From Nanosyncoccus sp963540965 (GTDB lineage: Bacteria; Patescibacteriota; Saccharimonadia; Saccharimonadales; Saccharimonadaceae): a stretch of DNA of 21,420 bases. Under the pieces are notes generated by a model that was not told where the DNA came from, did not search any database, and worked only from the letters and a program-made list of their open reading frames with translations. This document shows positions 6,894 through 15,199 of this stretch, in pieces. A program made the position numbers and the translations under genes. Where the stretch lies: contig CAUTSA010000008.1 of NCBI GenBank assembly GCA_963540965.1, positions 1 through 21,420 on the forward strand, given 5' to 3'. Numbering within the stretch: position 1 is the first letter of the stretch; each line of letters begins with the position of its first letter.

Positions 6894-8072
6894 CTACACC
6901 AACTTAAGACGCTTTGCTTCTTGATTTACTACTTCAGCGATCAGGTGTGCGGCTTTTTTAACATCTTCAAGCTTGTTGCCCTGTCCAAACGTCACTCGTA
7001 AGGAGCCGGCAATCTCTTGATCTGATAGGCCGATAGCTGAGAGAACATGAGACTTTTGCCCTTTGGAAGCAGCACAGGCGGCCCCGGTAGAGAGATAAAC
7101 TCCTAGATCTTCAAGCTTAAAAATCAAACGTTCAGCATCTAAGCCTTTAAAACAAACTGGAACAAAATTAACTAATTGATGTTTTGGATCGCCAAGCCAA
7201 AGCGGAGCGATTTGAGACTCTTGCTCAATAATCTGCTTAAACTGCCTTGTAAAATCTTGGTATTGGCGACGAGAGCTAGCCAAGTGTTCTTTAGCAAGCT
7301 TTGCAGCAGCAGCAAAGCCAATTAAGGCCGGGACGTTTTCTGTACCAGAACGCAAGCCCATTTCTTGCCCACCACCAAAAGTAACTGGCGATAATTTTAC
7401 ACCACGCGCCACATAAAGAGCTCCAATTCCCTTGGGGCCATAGACTTTGGCAGCATTAATAGTGAGAAGATCTACGCCCAATCTGGCAACCGATAAATCA
7501 AGGAGACTCATCGCCTGAGAAGCGTCGGAGTGAAGATAGAGCGGCGTGAGATTGCCCTCTTTTAGTCGAGATTCGCGCACTTCCTGTAAGAGGCGACTAA
7601 TTTCAGAGAGGGGCTGAATAGTTCCTAGTTCATTATTTACAAGTGCGATTGAGATTAGGACGGTATCTTCTTTAATTTTTTGCCTGAGATCAGCTAAATC
7701 AACTAGACCAGTAGATGAGACTTTTATTTCATCAAAATTGCCGGCCGAATAAGATCTAGCAGACTCACGCACGGCGGCATGTTCGATACTAGAGATTAGA
7801 CAGTGTCCAGTGTGCTGCTTTAAAACTGTAAAGGCGAGATTAATTGACTCAGTTGCACCACCAGTAATAATTAGGTCGGGCGCTTTAGCACCAATAGCAT
7901 TAGCGAGTAAACCTTTCTGGGTTTCATATTCGCCACGAAGATGTTTGGCTGGCAAGTAGGCGGCAGAGGGGTTGTAAAATTTTTCAGTAAAATATGGCAA
8001 CATGGCAGCAAGTACCCTTTTATCAACGGGGGTAGCAGCGGCATAATCTAAATAGATATTATTAGAATTCAT
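6894..8072 (-). CDS. Cysteine desulfurase (NifS/IscS family, probable sulfur donor to MnmA)
   Basis: A PLP enzyme that takes sulfur from cysteine as a persulfide. The N-terminal YLDYAAATP, the PLP-stacking His98 in SIEHAAV, the Schiff-base Lys209 in NAAKVYGPKG and the RSGTEN motif at 241-246 are all present. The persulfide cysteine is Cys333 in the loop STGAACAAS. Length (392) is normal. One oddity: the residue before the PLP lysine is Ala, where IscS and NifS proteins usually have His. There is no iscU or other cluster scaffold gene beside it. Direct coupling to mnmA resembles the YrvO-MnmA pair of Bacillus subtilis, so a dedicated role in tRNA thiolation is the best inference. GAGGG precedes the ATG. 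The stop is TAG. Confidence 0.95.
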   Translation of the reverse strand: MNSNNIYLDYAAATPVDKRVLAAMLPYFTEKFYNPSAAYLPAKHLRGEYETQKGLLANAIGAKAPDLIITGGATESINLAFTVLKQHTGHCLISSIEHAAVRESARSYSAGNFDEIKVSSTGLVDLADLRQKIKEDTVLISIALVNNELGTIQPLSEISRLLQEVRESRLKEGNLTPLYLHSDASQAMSLLDLSVARLGVDLLTINAAKVYGPKGIGALYVARGVKLSPVTFGGGQEMGLRSGTENVPALIGFAAAAKLAKEHLASSRRQYQDFTRQFKQIIEQESQIAPLWLGDPKHQLVNFVPVCFKGLDAERLIFKLEDLGVYLSTGAACAASKGQKSHVLSAIGLSDQEIAGSLRVTFGQGNKLEDVKKAAHLIAEVVNQEAKRLKLV

Positions 8073-8083
8073 ATTCCCTCTTA

Positions 8084-8842
8084 TTATATACCAAAGAGAT
8101 CCTCAGTATTTTTAGTGGTTTGGTCGATAATGATTGACATGTCTAGTTGAAGCTTTGCGGCCAACCAGGTAGCAATATCTTTGATGCGGCTAGGCTCATT
8201 AGTCTCACCACGATATGGCACAGGGGATAAGAATGGAGCATCCGTCTCAAGCAGAATGCGCTCAAGAGGAGGTAGAGGCAAGGTTGAATAAGTAGCAAGA
8301 CCATTAACGCCGATGTAGAAGCCGTGTTCAAGCGAGCGCTTTAAGTTCTTCTTGTTATCCGTAAAAGAATGAACTACACCGCGAAGATTAGCGGCTGAAA
8401 AGTTGCCTAGAATAGCAAAAAAATCATCAAAGGCCTCACGGACGTGAAAGATGAGAGGAAGATTCTGATCAATTGCAAGTTGGAGCATCTCTTCAAAGAG
8501 CGCGATTTGCTGTTTTTTGTCGGAGGCTCCATAATGATAATCTAAGCCCACTTCGCCGATGGCAATAGGAGGATTAGCTTGATTTTTAAAATCAACCGCA
8601 GAGCGACTGGCTTGCCACTCTGACGGATGAATACCGTATGACCAAAATAGATTAAACTCTGGGTGCTCCTGGACAAAACGCTGGGCATTAAGAGAGTCCT
8701 GGTGATCAGTGCCGATACAAACTATTTTATCTACATGATTTAATGCAGCATTCTTTAGGCCTGATAGTTGGGCGGCTGGTGCAAAAAATTCTTGGTCATG
8801 TAGATGACAATGTGAATCGATAAGATACGTGCGCTCAGCCAT
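8084..8842 (-). CDS. tatD: TatD family metal-dependent hydrolase/DNase
   Basis: A TIM-barrel metallo-hydrolase of the TatD family, which in other bacteria has 3'-5' exonuclease or DNase activity. The metal ligands are visible in order: DSHCHL near residue 10, GEVGLDYHY near 97, a histidine in FHVREA near 128, HSFTD near 153, and ETDAPFLSP near 202. The length of 252 is typical. AAGGA lies 7 nt before the ATG. It is the second gene of the typA operon, 11 nt from typA and 11 nt before the desulfurase. Its biological substrate cannot be inferred from this context. Confidence 0.94.
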   Translation of the reverse strand: MAERTYLIDSHCHLHDQEFFAPAAQLSGLKNAALNHVDKIVCIGTDHQDSLNAQRFVQEHPEFNLFWSYGIHPSEWQASRSAVDFKNQANPPIAIGEVGLDYHYGASDKKQQIALFEEMLQLAIDQNLPLIFHVREAFDDFFAILGNFSAANLRGVVHSFTDNKKNLKRSLEHGFYIGVNGLATYSTLPLPPLERILLETDAPFLSPVPYRGETNEPSRIKDIATWLAAKLQLDMSIIIDQTTKNTEDLFGI

Positions 8843-8853
8843 ATGATCCTTAA

Positions 8854-10692
8854 TTAATTTTTGGCTTCACGCTTACGTTTGATTGGATCAAGTTGACGTT
8901 TGCGAAGACGGAGACTCTTTGGAGTGACCTCAAGAAGCTCATCATCGAGAAGGAAGTCAAGACACTGCTCAAGACTGAGGTTGGTGTATGGTGTAAGCTG
9001 GATCGCGCCATCAGAGGCGTGAGTGCGCATATTGGTTAATTGCTTTTCACGACAGACGTTGAGATCGATATCATCCTTCTTGTTTGAGAGACCAACAATC
9101 ATCCCCTGGTAAACTGGGACTTGAGGTGGAATGAAAAGCACACCACGAGCTTGAGCCATATCAAGAGCGTAAGCTGTAGAGGTACCAGTTTCAAAAGAAA
9201 TAAGCACACCATTACGTTCTGGTTTATATTTGCCCTCAATTTCTCGGTAACCCTTTGGAATGGAAGACATCAAGACCGTTCCCTTGGTGGCGGTCATTAA
9301 TTGGTTACGCAAACCAATGAGGGCAGCAGTAGAGATTTCATAGGTAAAGCGAGTGGCGCCAGCGGAAGTAAGTTCCTGGGTTTTTAGATCAGCTTTACGA
9401 ATACCAAGTTCTTGAGATACGGCGCCAACATATTCAGGAGCAACCTCTACTGTGAGATCCTCAAAGGGTTCACATTTTTTGCCATCAATTTCTTTATAGA
9501 CCACTTCAGGACGGCCAGCCTCTAATTCATAGCCTTCACGACGCATGGTTTCAATGAGGACTGAGAGATGGAGCTCACCACGACCAGAAACTTTATAACC
9601 AAGACCATCTTGGGCAATCTTTAGAGCAATATTAGTTTCGAGCTCTTTATGGAGACGGTCGGAAATCTGCCTTGAAGTTGTAAATTCACCTTCTTTACCT
9701 TTCAATGGGCTGGTGTTTGGGCCGATATAAATACTAAGCGTTGGTGGCTCGAGTTCAATAGTAGGCAGAGCTTCAGGCTGATCACCAGAAGCGAGAGTAT
9801 CACCAATATTGGCATCAGCAATACCAGTTACGGCAACAATATCACCTGCAAAAGCTTCCTGAACTTCCTCTTTACCGAGACCGCGATAAGCGAAAAGACG
9901 ATCAATTTTAGCGTTGGCGGTAGTAATTTGTGGTTCACCATTTTCAAAAGTGGTTTTCATGATTTTAACAGTCTGGCCATGCTTGACCTTACCGCGGAAA
10001 ATTTTACCAATAGCGTACTTACCTAGATAATTATCAGCAGCAAGAGAGGCAACCAGGAGCTGCAAACCTTTTTCTTCAGCTTCATCGATTTTTGGAGACG
10101 GAATGTCGTTGATAATGGAGTCAAAAATAACATGCAGATCGTTGTCTAGGTCGGTGGTTTTGCCAGCCCTACCGTCGCGGGCGACTGCGAAGTAGATTGG
10201 GTAATTGAGCTGCGATTCATCAGTGGCAAGCTCGAGGAAGAGGTCAGAAATTTCATCTTTAACTTCTTCAATACGAGCGGCTGGCTTATCAATTTTATTA
10301 ATAATAACAACAGGTTTGAGTTTTAAATCAAGGGCTTTCTTTAAAACGAATTTGGTTTGAGGCATAGGACCTTCTTGGGCATCAACAACAAGAAGCACAC
10401 CATCAGCCATATTGAGAGTACGTTCAACTTCACCAGAAAAGTCAGCGTGACCAGGAGTGTCAATAATATTGATTTTGTATCCGTTGTAATAGACGGCAGT
10501 CTGCTTGGCGGTAATAGTAATGCCGCGCTCATGCTCCTGATCACCTGAGTCCATAATAAGAGTTTGACTCATTTCCGCTTGATTATCGCGAAAAGTATTA
10601 GATTGTTTTAATAAAGCGTCGACCAGAGTGGTCTTGCCGTGGTCAACGTGAGCAATGATTGCTACGTTGCGAATTTGTTCCTTATTCTCCAT
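8854..10692 (-). CDS. typA: Ribosome-associated GTPase TypA/BipA
   Basis: A translational GTPase related to EF-G that binds the 70S ribosome and helps 50S assembly and stress adaptation. GTP-binding motifs are AHVDHGKT (14-21), the switch region with ERGITI (55-60), DTPGH (78-82) and NKID (132-135). Domain II, an EF-G-like domain with GRGELHLSVL, and the TypA-specific C-terminus follow. The 612 residues match the family. It is the first gene of a four-gene operon (typA, tatD, desulfurase, mnmA) with 10-11 nt gaps. The ribosome site is a modest AAAGGG. An extended -10 promoter and a 5' leader hairpin precede it. Confidence 0.97.
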   Translation of the reverse strand: MENKEQIRNVAIIAHVDHGKTTLVDALLKQSNTFRDNQAEMSQTLIMDSGDQEHERGITITAKQTAVYYNGYKINIIDTPGHADFSGEVERTLNMADGVLLVVDAQEGPMPQTKFVLKKALDLKLKPVVIINKIDKPAARIEEVKDEISDLFLELATDESQLNYPIYFAVARDGRAGKTTDLDNDLHVIFDSIINDIPSPKIDEAEEKGLQLLVASLAADNYLGKYAIGKIFRGKVKHGQTVKIMKTTFENGEPQITTANAKIDRLFAYRGLGKEEVQEAFAGDIVAVTGIADANIGDTLASGDQPEALPTIELEPPTLSIYIGPNTSPLKGKEGEFTTSRQISDRLHKELETNIALKIAQDGLGYKVSGRGELHLSVLIETMRREGYELEAGRPEVVYKEIDGKKCEPFEDLTVEVAPEYVGAVSQELGIRKADLKTQELTSAGATRFTYEISTAALIGLRNQLMTATKGTVLMSSIPKGYREIEGKYKPERNGVLISFETGTSTAYALDMAQARGVLFIPPQVPVYQGMIVGLSNKKDDIDLNVCREKQLTNMRTHASDGAIQLTPYTNLSLEQCLDFLLDDELLEVTPKSLRLRKRQLDPIKRKREAKN

Positions 10693-10710
10693 GAATTTGC
10701 CCTTTGATTA

Positions 10711-10776
10711 CCACAAAAAAATTTAGACTAGTTTTTGTGATAAGAATATTAATATTAAACTTGGTTTATCATACCA
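10711..10776 (-). promoter_or_regulatory. typA operon promoter and leader hairpin
   Basis: TGGTATGAT on the minus strand (-10 hexamer at 10768-10773) is an extended -10 box with no good -35, starting transcription near 10761. In the roughly 70-nt leader, CACAAAAA and TTTTTGTG (10712-10739) can pair into an AT-rich hairpin just before the ribosome site. It might be regulatory. No known riboswitch is recognised. Confidence 0.4.
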
Positions 10777-10819
10777 TATTTTATGGTTTTTCGGTAGGAT
10801 AAGCGGAATGTAGATTTGT

Positions 10820-10853
10820 AAAAAACAAAAAACAGCCTCTTACGAGGGCTGTT
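10820..10853 (-). terminator. Terminator after tRNA-Lys
   Basis: On the minus strand AAACAGCC and GGCTGTTT form an 8-bp stem with a 9-nt loop, followed by a T-rich tract (10820-10834). It ends the tRNA-Lys transcript before the typA promoter. Confidence 0.85.
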
Positions 10854-10867
10854 TAAAATCGAAATTC

Positions 10868-10944
10868 TGGTGAGTCGGGAGGGGCTCGAACCCTCGACAC
10901 CGGGCTTAAAAGGCCCGTGCTCTAACCAACTGAGCTACCGACCC
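10868..10944 (-). tRNA. tRNA-Lys(UUU)
   Basis: A complete 77-nt cloverleaf. Acceptor stem GGGTCGG/CCGACTC, D arm GCTC/GAGC, anticodon stem CGGGC/GCCCG with loop CTTTTAA (anticodon UUU at 10910-10908), T arm GAGGG/CCCTC with TTCGAGC. Discriminator A and the 3' CCA are encoded. This tRNA is a predicted substrate of MnmA. Confidence 0.97.
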
Positions 10945-10957
10945 AGAAGTCTTTCTT

Positions 10958-10986
10958 ATTATAACGCTAAACCAGTTTTTTGGCAA
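10958..10986 (-). promoter_or_regulatory. Promoter of tRNA-Lys
   Basis: TTGCCA (10981-10986), 17-nt spacer, TATAAT (10958-10963) on the minus strand. The start is expected near 10951, seven bases before the tRNA 5' end. It lies in the gap after the first BspA-like gene, where no separate terminator is evident. Confidence 0.8.
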
Positions 10987-11009
10987 TATTTTTATGACAC
11001 TAGGGTCAA

Positions 11010-13085
11010 TTACGGCTTCCTAGTAAAGTAACCAGGGTTGCCAGGGACGTCGATATGGGCGAAGTTTGGGTAATGGTTTGGCGGGGCAAAGGTAGTACCA
11101 TTGCCACCAGTAAGATAATCATTCTGCGCGAAGATACTGGAAGACTGCGAAGATAGGGAATTCGTAACGAAACCAGGGGAAGCGTAGATGGTCTTAACTT
11201 TCATGTACCAAAACATATTGCTCATATTATTAACTCGACTAGTATCAAAACTTGAAATATCAAGCACCCCATTTGGATGCGTAACAAATGTGCGAGAGAA
11301 CATAGACTGCATATTGGTAACATTGCGTGTATCGAAAGAACTGAGATTTAGACTCTGAAGATTAGTAAGACCAGCAAACATAGCCTGCATGTTAGTAACT
11401 TTACTTGTATTAAAACTAGAGAGATCAAGGTCAGTAATAGGCGGGTTGTTGGCTGAAGTCATAAGGAACATATACGACATATCTTCAACATTGCTAGTAT
11501 TAAACCCTGACAAATTAATGGTTTGCAGCGACTGCATATCCTTAAACATACTATTCATATACATTACCTTACTAGTGTCAAAATGAGATAAGTCAAGGCT
11601 TGTTAGAGATTTTACCCCATTAAACATATTCGCCATTGTAGTAACGTTACTAGTATTAAAGTTTGAAATATTTAGACTATTTAAAGAAGACATATCTGAA
11701 AATAGACCGTTCATTGTTTTAACCGCGCTAGTATTCCAGCTAGACAAATCTAGGCTAGTAATACGACTACTATTCTGAAAAACTCCAGTCATCCATTTTA
11801 AGCGTGGGGTTTGAAAATGAGAGACATCAAGCGTTGTAACATTTTTCAGAGTAGAGAACATTGACCAATTTGTTTCGACGTTTCTCATGTCAAAATTAGA
11901 GACGTTGAGTGTGGGAACATAGGAACCAAAGAACATTGCATTCATTTCTGTTACATTACTTGTATTAAGCTTTGACAAGTCTATTGGATCAATCGCTATT
12001 GGATTTGGAACCGTACCCATTACGCTAAACATAAAGTTCATTTTATTTGCATTTTTCGTATTAATGTCTCCGAGGTTAAGATGTTTAATTAAATAACCAT
12101 TGGAGGAAAACATATAACTCATATCCTGCACGTTACGCATATCTATACCAGAAATATCTAGGAGCTGCATATGATTACCAGCGCTATTAAGGTCCTTAAA
12201 CATTTCAGAGGAATCATTGTCTGCAAAAACATAATCAGCATCCGACCACCAAAGCATTGTTTTTGATACTGAATCATACCACGCATAGACAGGCTTTGAG
12301 CTAGTTGGGCTCGAAACAATTGTTGCTGTAGCTAAATTAGCTGGAGGAGTAGAGGAACGACGAAAGACCTCCATATTAGCATTAGTATTTAGGGCTTTGA
12401 TTTTTGCATTAAATGCCCTACCATTAAGCAAGTTAGCCGTAGTTGGGGCATAATTTGTAACTGCGGAGATAATAATATCTTTTGAGTATATACCCGGAGT
12501 GAGATTAGGACTCGCCTTCATGCCAATATTGAACGAGTGATCCCTAATAGTACGATTTGGTTGATTCTTCAAGATAGCAGGGGTACTGTGTTTTGGAATA
12601 GGTTGATAAGTTGGACAGGTATCAATGCAATATCCCCAGGTGGCCTGCGGAAATAAGGAGTCTTGCGTGGGAGAACTAATCGATGTAATTCTTTGAGTAT
12701 TAGACGGGTCAGTCGAAACTAAATCAGTGTTCTCATCAACACTTGAAAATGAAGAGGTTGCACCAGTAGGATTTGTTGTATTTACGTACACAGTAATATA
12801 TTGAGACTTAAAGCTAGAAGCTTGAGTTTCAGCTCCAGTAAAAGATAGTGGTTGAGAGAGAACTTGAAGTTGCAAGGTGGCAGGATTACCAACGGTTATC
12901 CATGTTGGTGCTGCAAAAGTAGACTTTTCGGAAGAGATATAAATAATTGCACCGAAGATAAGGGTGGTTATGATGAGTCCAGTCATAGGCATTAGATAAA
13001 GGAAATGCGAGTTCTTTAAAGTTAGACCGCTGTCTAAAAATATTTTTTGTCGAATACTTTCGAATATTTGTTTGATTTTTCTCAT
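11010..13085 (-). CDS. BspA-like surface protein with DUF285 repeats and WxL-like N-terminal domain
   Basis: A secreted adhesin-like protein of 691 residues. A hydrophobic segment at 29-50 followed by FAA at 57-59 reads as a signal peptide or anchor. Residues 60-211 form a domain shared with the small secreted proteins at 19794-21117: TNPTG at 104-108, VDEN at 116-119, Trp150, and PGIYSKDI at 197-204. A pre-repeat block ending in MFKDL near 297 follows, then about 12 units of the 24-26-residue pattern LDLSxFNTSxVTNMxxMF (Pfam DUF285, BspA-type leucine-rich repeats). The tail carries GGNGT and PGYFTRKP, as in Firmicutes BspA proteins. There is no C-terminal membrane segment or sorting signal, so attachment must use the N-terminal part. 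It is a paralogue of the split gene at 13397-15757. Adhesion to another cell is the likely role (inference). Confidence 0.9.
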   Translation of the reverse strand: MRKIKQIFESIRQKIFLDSGLTLKNSHFLYLMPMTGLIITTLIFGAIIYISSEKSTFAAPTWITVGNPATLQLQVLSQPLSFTGAETQASSFKSQYITVYVNTTNPTGATSSFSSVDENTDLVSTDPSNTQRITSISSPTQDSLFPQATWGYCIDTCPTYQPIPKHSTPAILKNQPNRTIRDHSFNIGMKASPNLTPGIYSKDIIISAVTNYAPTTANLLNGRAFNAKIKALNTNANMEVFRRSSTPPANLATATIVSSPTSSKPVYAWYDSVSKTMLWWSDADYVFADNDSSEMFKDLNSAGNHMQLLDISGIDMRNVQDMSYMFSSNGYLIKHLNLGDINTKNANKMNFMFSVMGTVPNPIAIDPIDLSKLNTSNVTEMNAMFFGSYVPTLNVSNFDMRNVETNWSMFSTLKNVTTLDVSHFQTPRLKWMTGVFQNSSRITSLDLSSWNTSAVKTMNGLFSDMSSLNSLNISNFNTSNVTTMANMFNGVKSLTSLDLSHFDTSKVMYMNSMFKDMQSLQTINLSGFNTSNVEDMSYMFLMTSANNPPITDLDLSSFNTSKVTNMQAMFAGLTNLQSLNLSSFDTRNVTNMQSMFSRTFVTHPNGVLDISSFDTSRVNNMSNMFWYMKVKTIYASPGFVTNSLSSQSSSIFAQNDYLTGGNGTTFAPPNHYPNFAHIDVPGNPGYFTRKP

Positions 13086-13113
13086 TTATTTTTAGACCTT
13101 ATTTATCAACTTT

Positions 13114-13142
13114 ATTTTATCATAAGCGAAACGGTATTGCTA
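13114..13142 (-). promoter_or_regulatory. Probable promoter of the first BspA-like gene
   Basis: TGATAAAAT on the minus strand (-10 hexamer 13114-13119) forms an extended -10 with a weak -35 (TAGCAA at 17 nt). An AAGG about 10 nt before the ATG at 13085 is the only ribosome site. Confidence 0.45.
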
Positions 13143-13189
13143 CTTATTACGGAATAAGCATTGAAAGATTAATTTTAGGTGGCTGCTAC

Positions 13190-13385
13190 TTAATGCGCAG
13201 CAGTAAAGAAACCAGGACTACCGACTTCGTCATTCTTAAAGATAGTTAAGGTTTGAAGCGCTTGTAGCACTATAAATTATACCATTGCCACCAATAAGGT
13301 TAGCTGCGTCATGGAAGAGATCGGTCGAATCCACCATGTTTGCCGTATTAAGACTGGCTGGAGCGTAAACCTTAATCAGGAGTAA
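13190..13385 (-). pseudogene. Remnant of the C-terminus of a third BspA-like protein
   Basis: Starting about 11 nt beyond the stop of the split BspA-like gene, the minus strand reads LLIKVYAPASLN, then a stretch with DLFHDAANLIGGNG (around 13300), and then stops at TAA in the segment NLNYL. A shift of one base restores NDEVGSPGFFTAAH and a final TAA at 13190. This matches the tails of both neighbours in order (KTIYASPGF, the LxGGNGT block, and DxPGxPGYFT). It is a frameshifted, orphan C-terminal end with no start or ribosome site. This accounts for most of the 310-nt gap between the two large genes. A small inverted repeat (13375-13391, atcagg/cctgat) lies at its edge. Confidence 0.8.
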
Positions 13386-13396
13386 CCTGATTATAA

Positions 13397-15145
13397 TTAT
13401 GGCTTTCTTGTAAAGTAGCCTGGGGTACCTGGTTCATCGATACGAGCATAGGTCTTGTTAGTTGGGTTGCTGGCGGAAAAAGCAGTGCCATTGCCACCAA
13501 TAAGATTATTATTGCCAGAGAATAATTCATCAGCCTCATCTACGCTATCAAGGACAAACGAATTAGAGACAAAAATTGTACGAGAGCGAGTATTACTAAA
13601 CATACTATAAGCGGAATATACCTGCGAAGTATCAAAGCTTGACAGATCCAGCACACTATTGTCTGCCATACCCTCCTCAAACATTGAAGACATATCTGTC
13701 ACTTGTGAGGTATCGAATGAGCTGAGATTAAGATGAGAAAGCTGCGGAGTATTTTGGAACATTGCGCCCATGCTCATGACTTGGCTTGTATTAAAATGAG
13801 AGAGGTCAAGGGTGGTCATACTAGTAAGACCATTAAACATAGAATACATCTGTGTAACATTAGAAGTGTCGAAGTTTGGCATTATTAGATTCGTTAGTGA
13901 TGACATCTCCATAAACATAGAAGACATGTCTGTTGCTTGATGTGTATGAAAACTGGTGAGATCAAGGGTAGTCATATTATTAACACCACTAAACATACTT
14001 GTGAAATTTTCGACATGAGTCGTGTCAAAACCTGATAGGTCAAGATGGGTAAGATTCTTTGAGTCCTGGAACATTGAGGTCATGTCAATTACGGAAGAGG
14101 TATTGAGGGGACTCAAATCTATGGTTGACATCCCCATAATTCCATTGAACATATATGACATATCGGTAACATTGGAAGTATCAAAGCCTGACATATTAAG
14201 ATTAGTAAGATTCGTCATACCGCTAAACATTCCAGCCATATTCTCTACTGCATGTGTATCAAAAGTACTAAGATCCAAATCCGTAATTGCGGCAGAAGAA
14301 GAAAACATATACGACATATTAGTTACTGAGGACGTGTTGAGGCCAGAGAGGTCTAGACTAGTTAAGCCGCCAATATCTGAGAATATACTTGACATATTTT
14401 CTACTTTTGAGGTATCTAGACTTGAAAGGTTTTGAATATTCGTAAGACTATGCATGCTTGCAAACATACTTGACATGTCCGTAACATTTGACGTATTCAG
14501 CGGAGCGACGTCTAACACAGAAAGGTTGTTCATACTAGAGAACATACCAGCCATATTCGTAGCATTTATCGTATCAATGCCGTTTAGATTCAGCGAAGAT
14601 ATTTTTGAACCATTAAACATATAAGAAAAGTCTGTTACGTTTCGGGTATTAAATTTCGTAAAATCTATAGAGAAATTAGATGGGTCAGTGGGTTCTACAT
14701 CGCGGAACATTTTACTGACCGTTTCAGCGCTCTCAATATTAAAATTACCCCATTCTATGGATTTAATCCTATTCTTTGTAAATAAGTTTGAGAGATCCTT
14801 TGCCTTGGAAAAATCAAGCCCTGTGAGATCAATAGTAATATTAGTGGAATCTAAGCTTCTCTTTATATCATTGAACATACCCTTTGCATCTTCATTAACA
14901 TAGATGATATCTTTTTCGCTGTAAAAATAGATGGTATGAGTATCGGTATCGGTCCAGAGAATGGTCTCATAAGCATCCGTGGAAGTCCCTGCGGCTGTAT
15001 TCGCGAAACACTTATCATTATATGCAACATTTTCACAAAAACCTGGGTAAGGGATGGAATACCCGCGCTTGATTGTGATGTCGTGACCAGTATTCTGATC
15101 GGCTAACCACTGCAGGCGAGTTATTGTGTTCCAACCTGTGTCCAT
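13397..15145 (-). CDS. BspA-like surface protein, repeat-bearing part downstream of an in-frame amber codon
   Basis: This is the 3' part of a gene that starts at 15757 or 15742. The open frame from the first ATG gives 582 residues, but the reading frame is open back to the TAG at 15197. It has the pre-repeat block (TIYFYSEKD, MFNDI) and about 16 DUF285 units of the form LDLSxFDTSxVTDMSSMF, then LIGGNGT and PGTPGYFTRKP. On its own it has no signal peptide, and the ATG at 15145 has no ribosome site, so it is unlikely to be an independent gene. Fused to the upstream part it would be a 786-codon protein with the same layout as the paralogue at 11010-13085. The intact, undecayed repeats suggest the stop is recent, read through, or a sequence or assembly error. 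Confidence 0.8.
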   Translation of the reverse strand: MDTGWNTITRLQWLADQNTGHDITIKRGYSIPYPGFCENVAYNDKCFANTAAGTSTDAYETILWTDTDTHTIYFYSEKDIIYVNEDAKGMFNDIKRSLDSTNITIDLTGLDFSKAKDLSNLFTKNRIKSIEWGNFNIESAETVSKMFRDVEPTDPSNFSIDFTKFNTRNVTDFSYMFNGSKISSLNLNGIDTINATNMAGMFSSMNNLSVLDVAPLNTSNVTDMSSMFASMHSLTNIQNLSSLDTSKVENMSSIFSDIGGLTSLDLSGLNTSSVTNMSYMFSSSAAITDLDLSTFDTHAVENMAGMFSGMTNLTNLNMSGFDTSNVTDMSYMFNGIMGMSTIDLSPLNTSSVIDMTSMFQDSKNLTHLDLSGFDTTHVENFTSMFSGVNNMTTLDLTSFHTHQATDMSSMFMEMSSLTNLIMPNFDTSNVTQMYSMFNGLTSMTTLDLSHFNTSQVMSMGAMFQNTPQLSHLNLSSFDTSQVTDMSSMFEEGMADNSVLDLSSFDTSQVYSAYSMFSNTRSRTIFVSNSFVLDSVDEADELFSGNNNLIGGNGTAFSASNPTNKTYARIDEPGTPGYFTRKP

Positions 15146-15196
15146 ATAGCTAACGGTCTTAATAGCATTGGTAATTGCAGTAAAAACAATCTCCTT

Positions 15197-15199
15197 CTA
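15197..15199 (-). other. In-frame TAG splitting a BspA-like gene
   Basis: On the minus strand the frame reads E-G-T-Y-TAG-K-E-I-V-F-T-A-I-T-N. The paralogue has G-I-Y-S-K-D-I-I-I-S-A-V-T-N at the same place (residues 198-211), so the amber codon replaces a serine. Both open frames are in the same phase and no indel is needed. TAG also ends the desulfurase, the protein at 17752 and the small plus-strand gene, so it is a true stop in this genome. Confidence 0.85.

Noticed and set aside
13375..13391. Terminator after the split BspA-like gene
   Set aside because: Only a 6-bp inverted repeat without a following T tract.
14022..14435. 137-residue plus-strand open frame inside the BspA-like gene
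   Set aside because: It is the antisense shadow of the DUF285 repeats, with no ribosome site or promoter.
11200..14900. CRISPR or noncoding tandem repeat array
   Set aside because: The periodicity of about 70-75 nt is in-frame, degenerate at DNA level and explained by DUF285 protein repeats. There are no identical repeats with unique spacers.
11010..15145. Recoded genetic code (TGA as Gly, or TAG as an amino acid)
   Set aside because: Conserved proteins end properly at TAA or TAG and need no TGA readthrough. TAG ends the desulfurase, the gene at 17752 and the small gene at 5778, so the internal amber at 15197 is exceptional.
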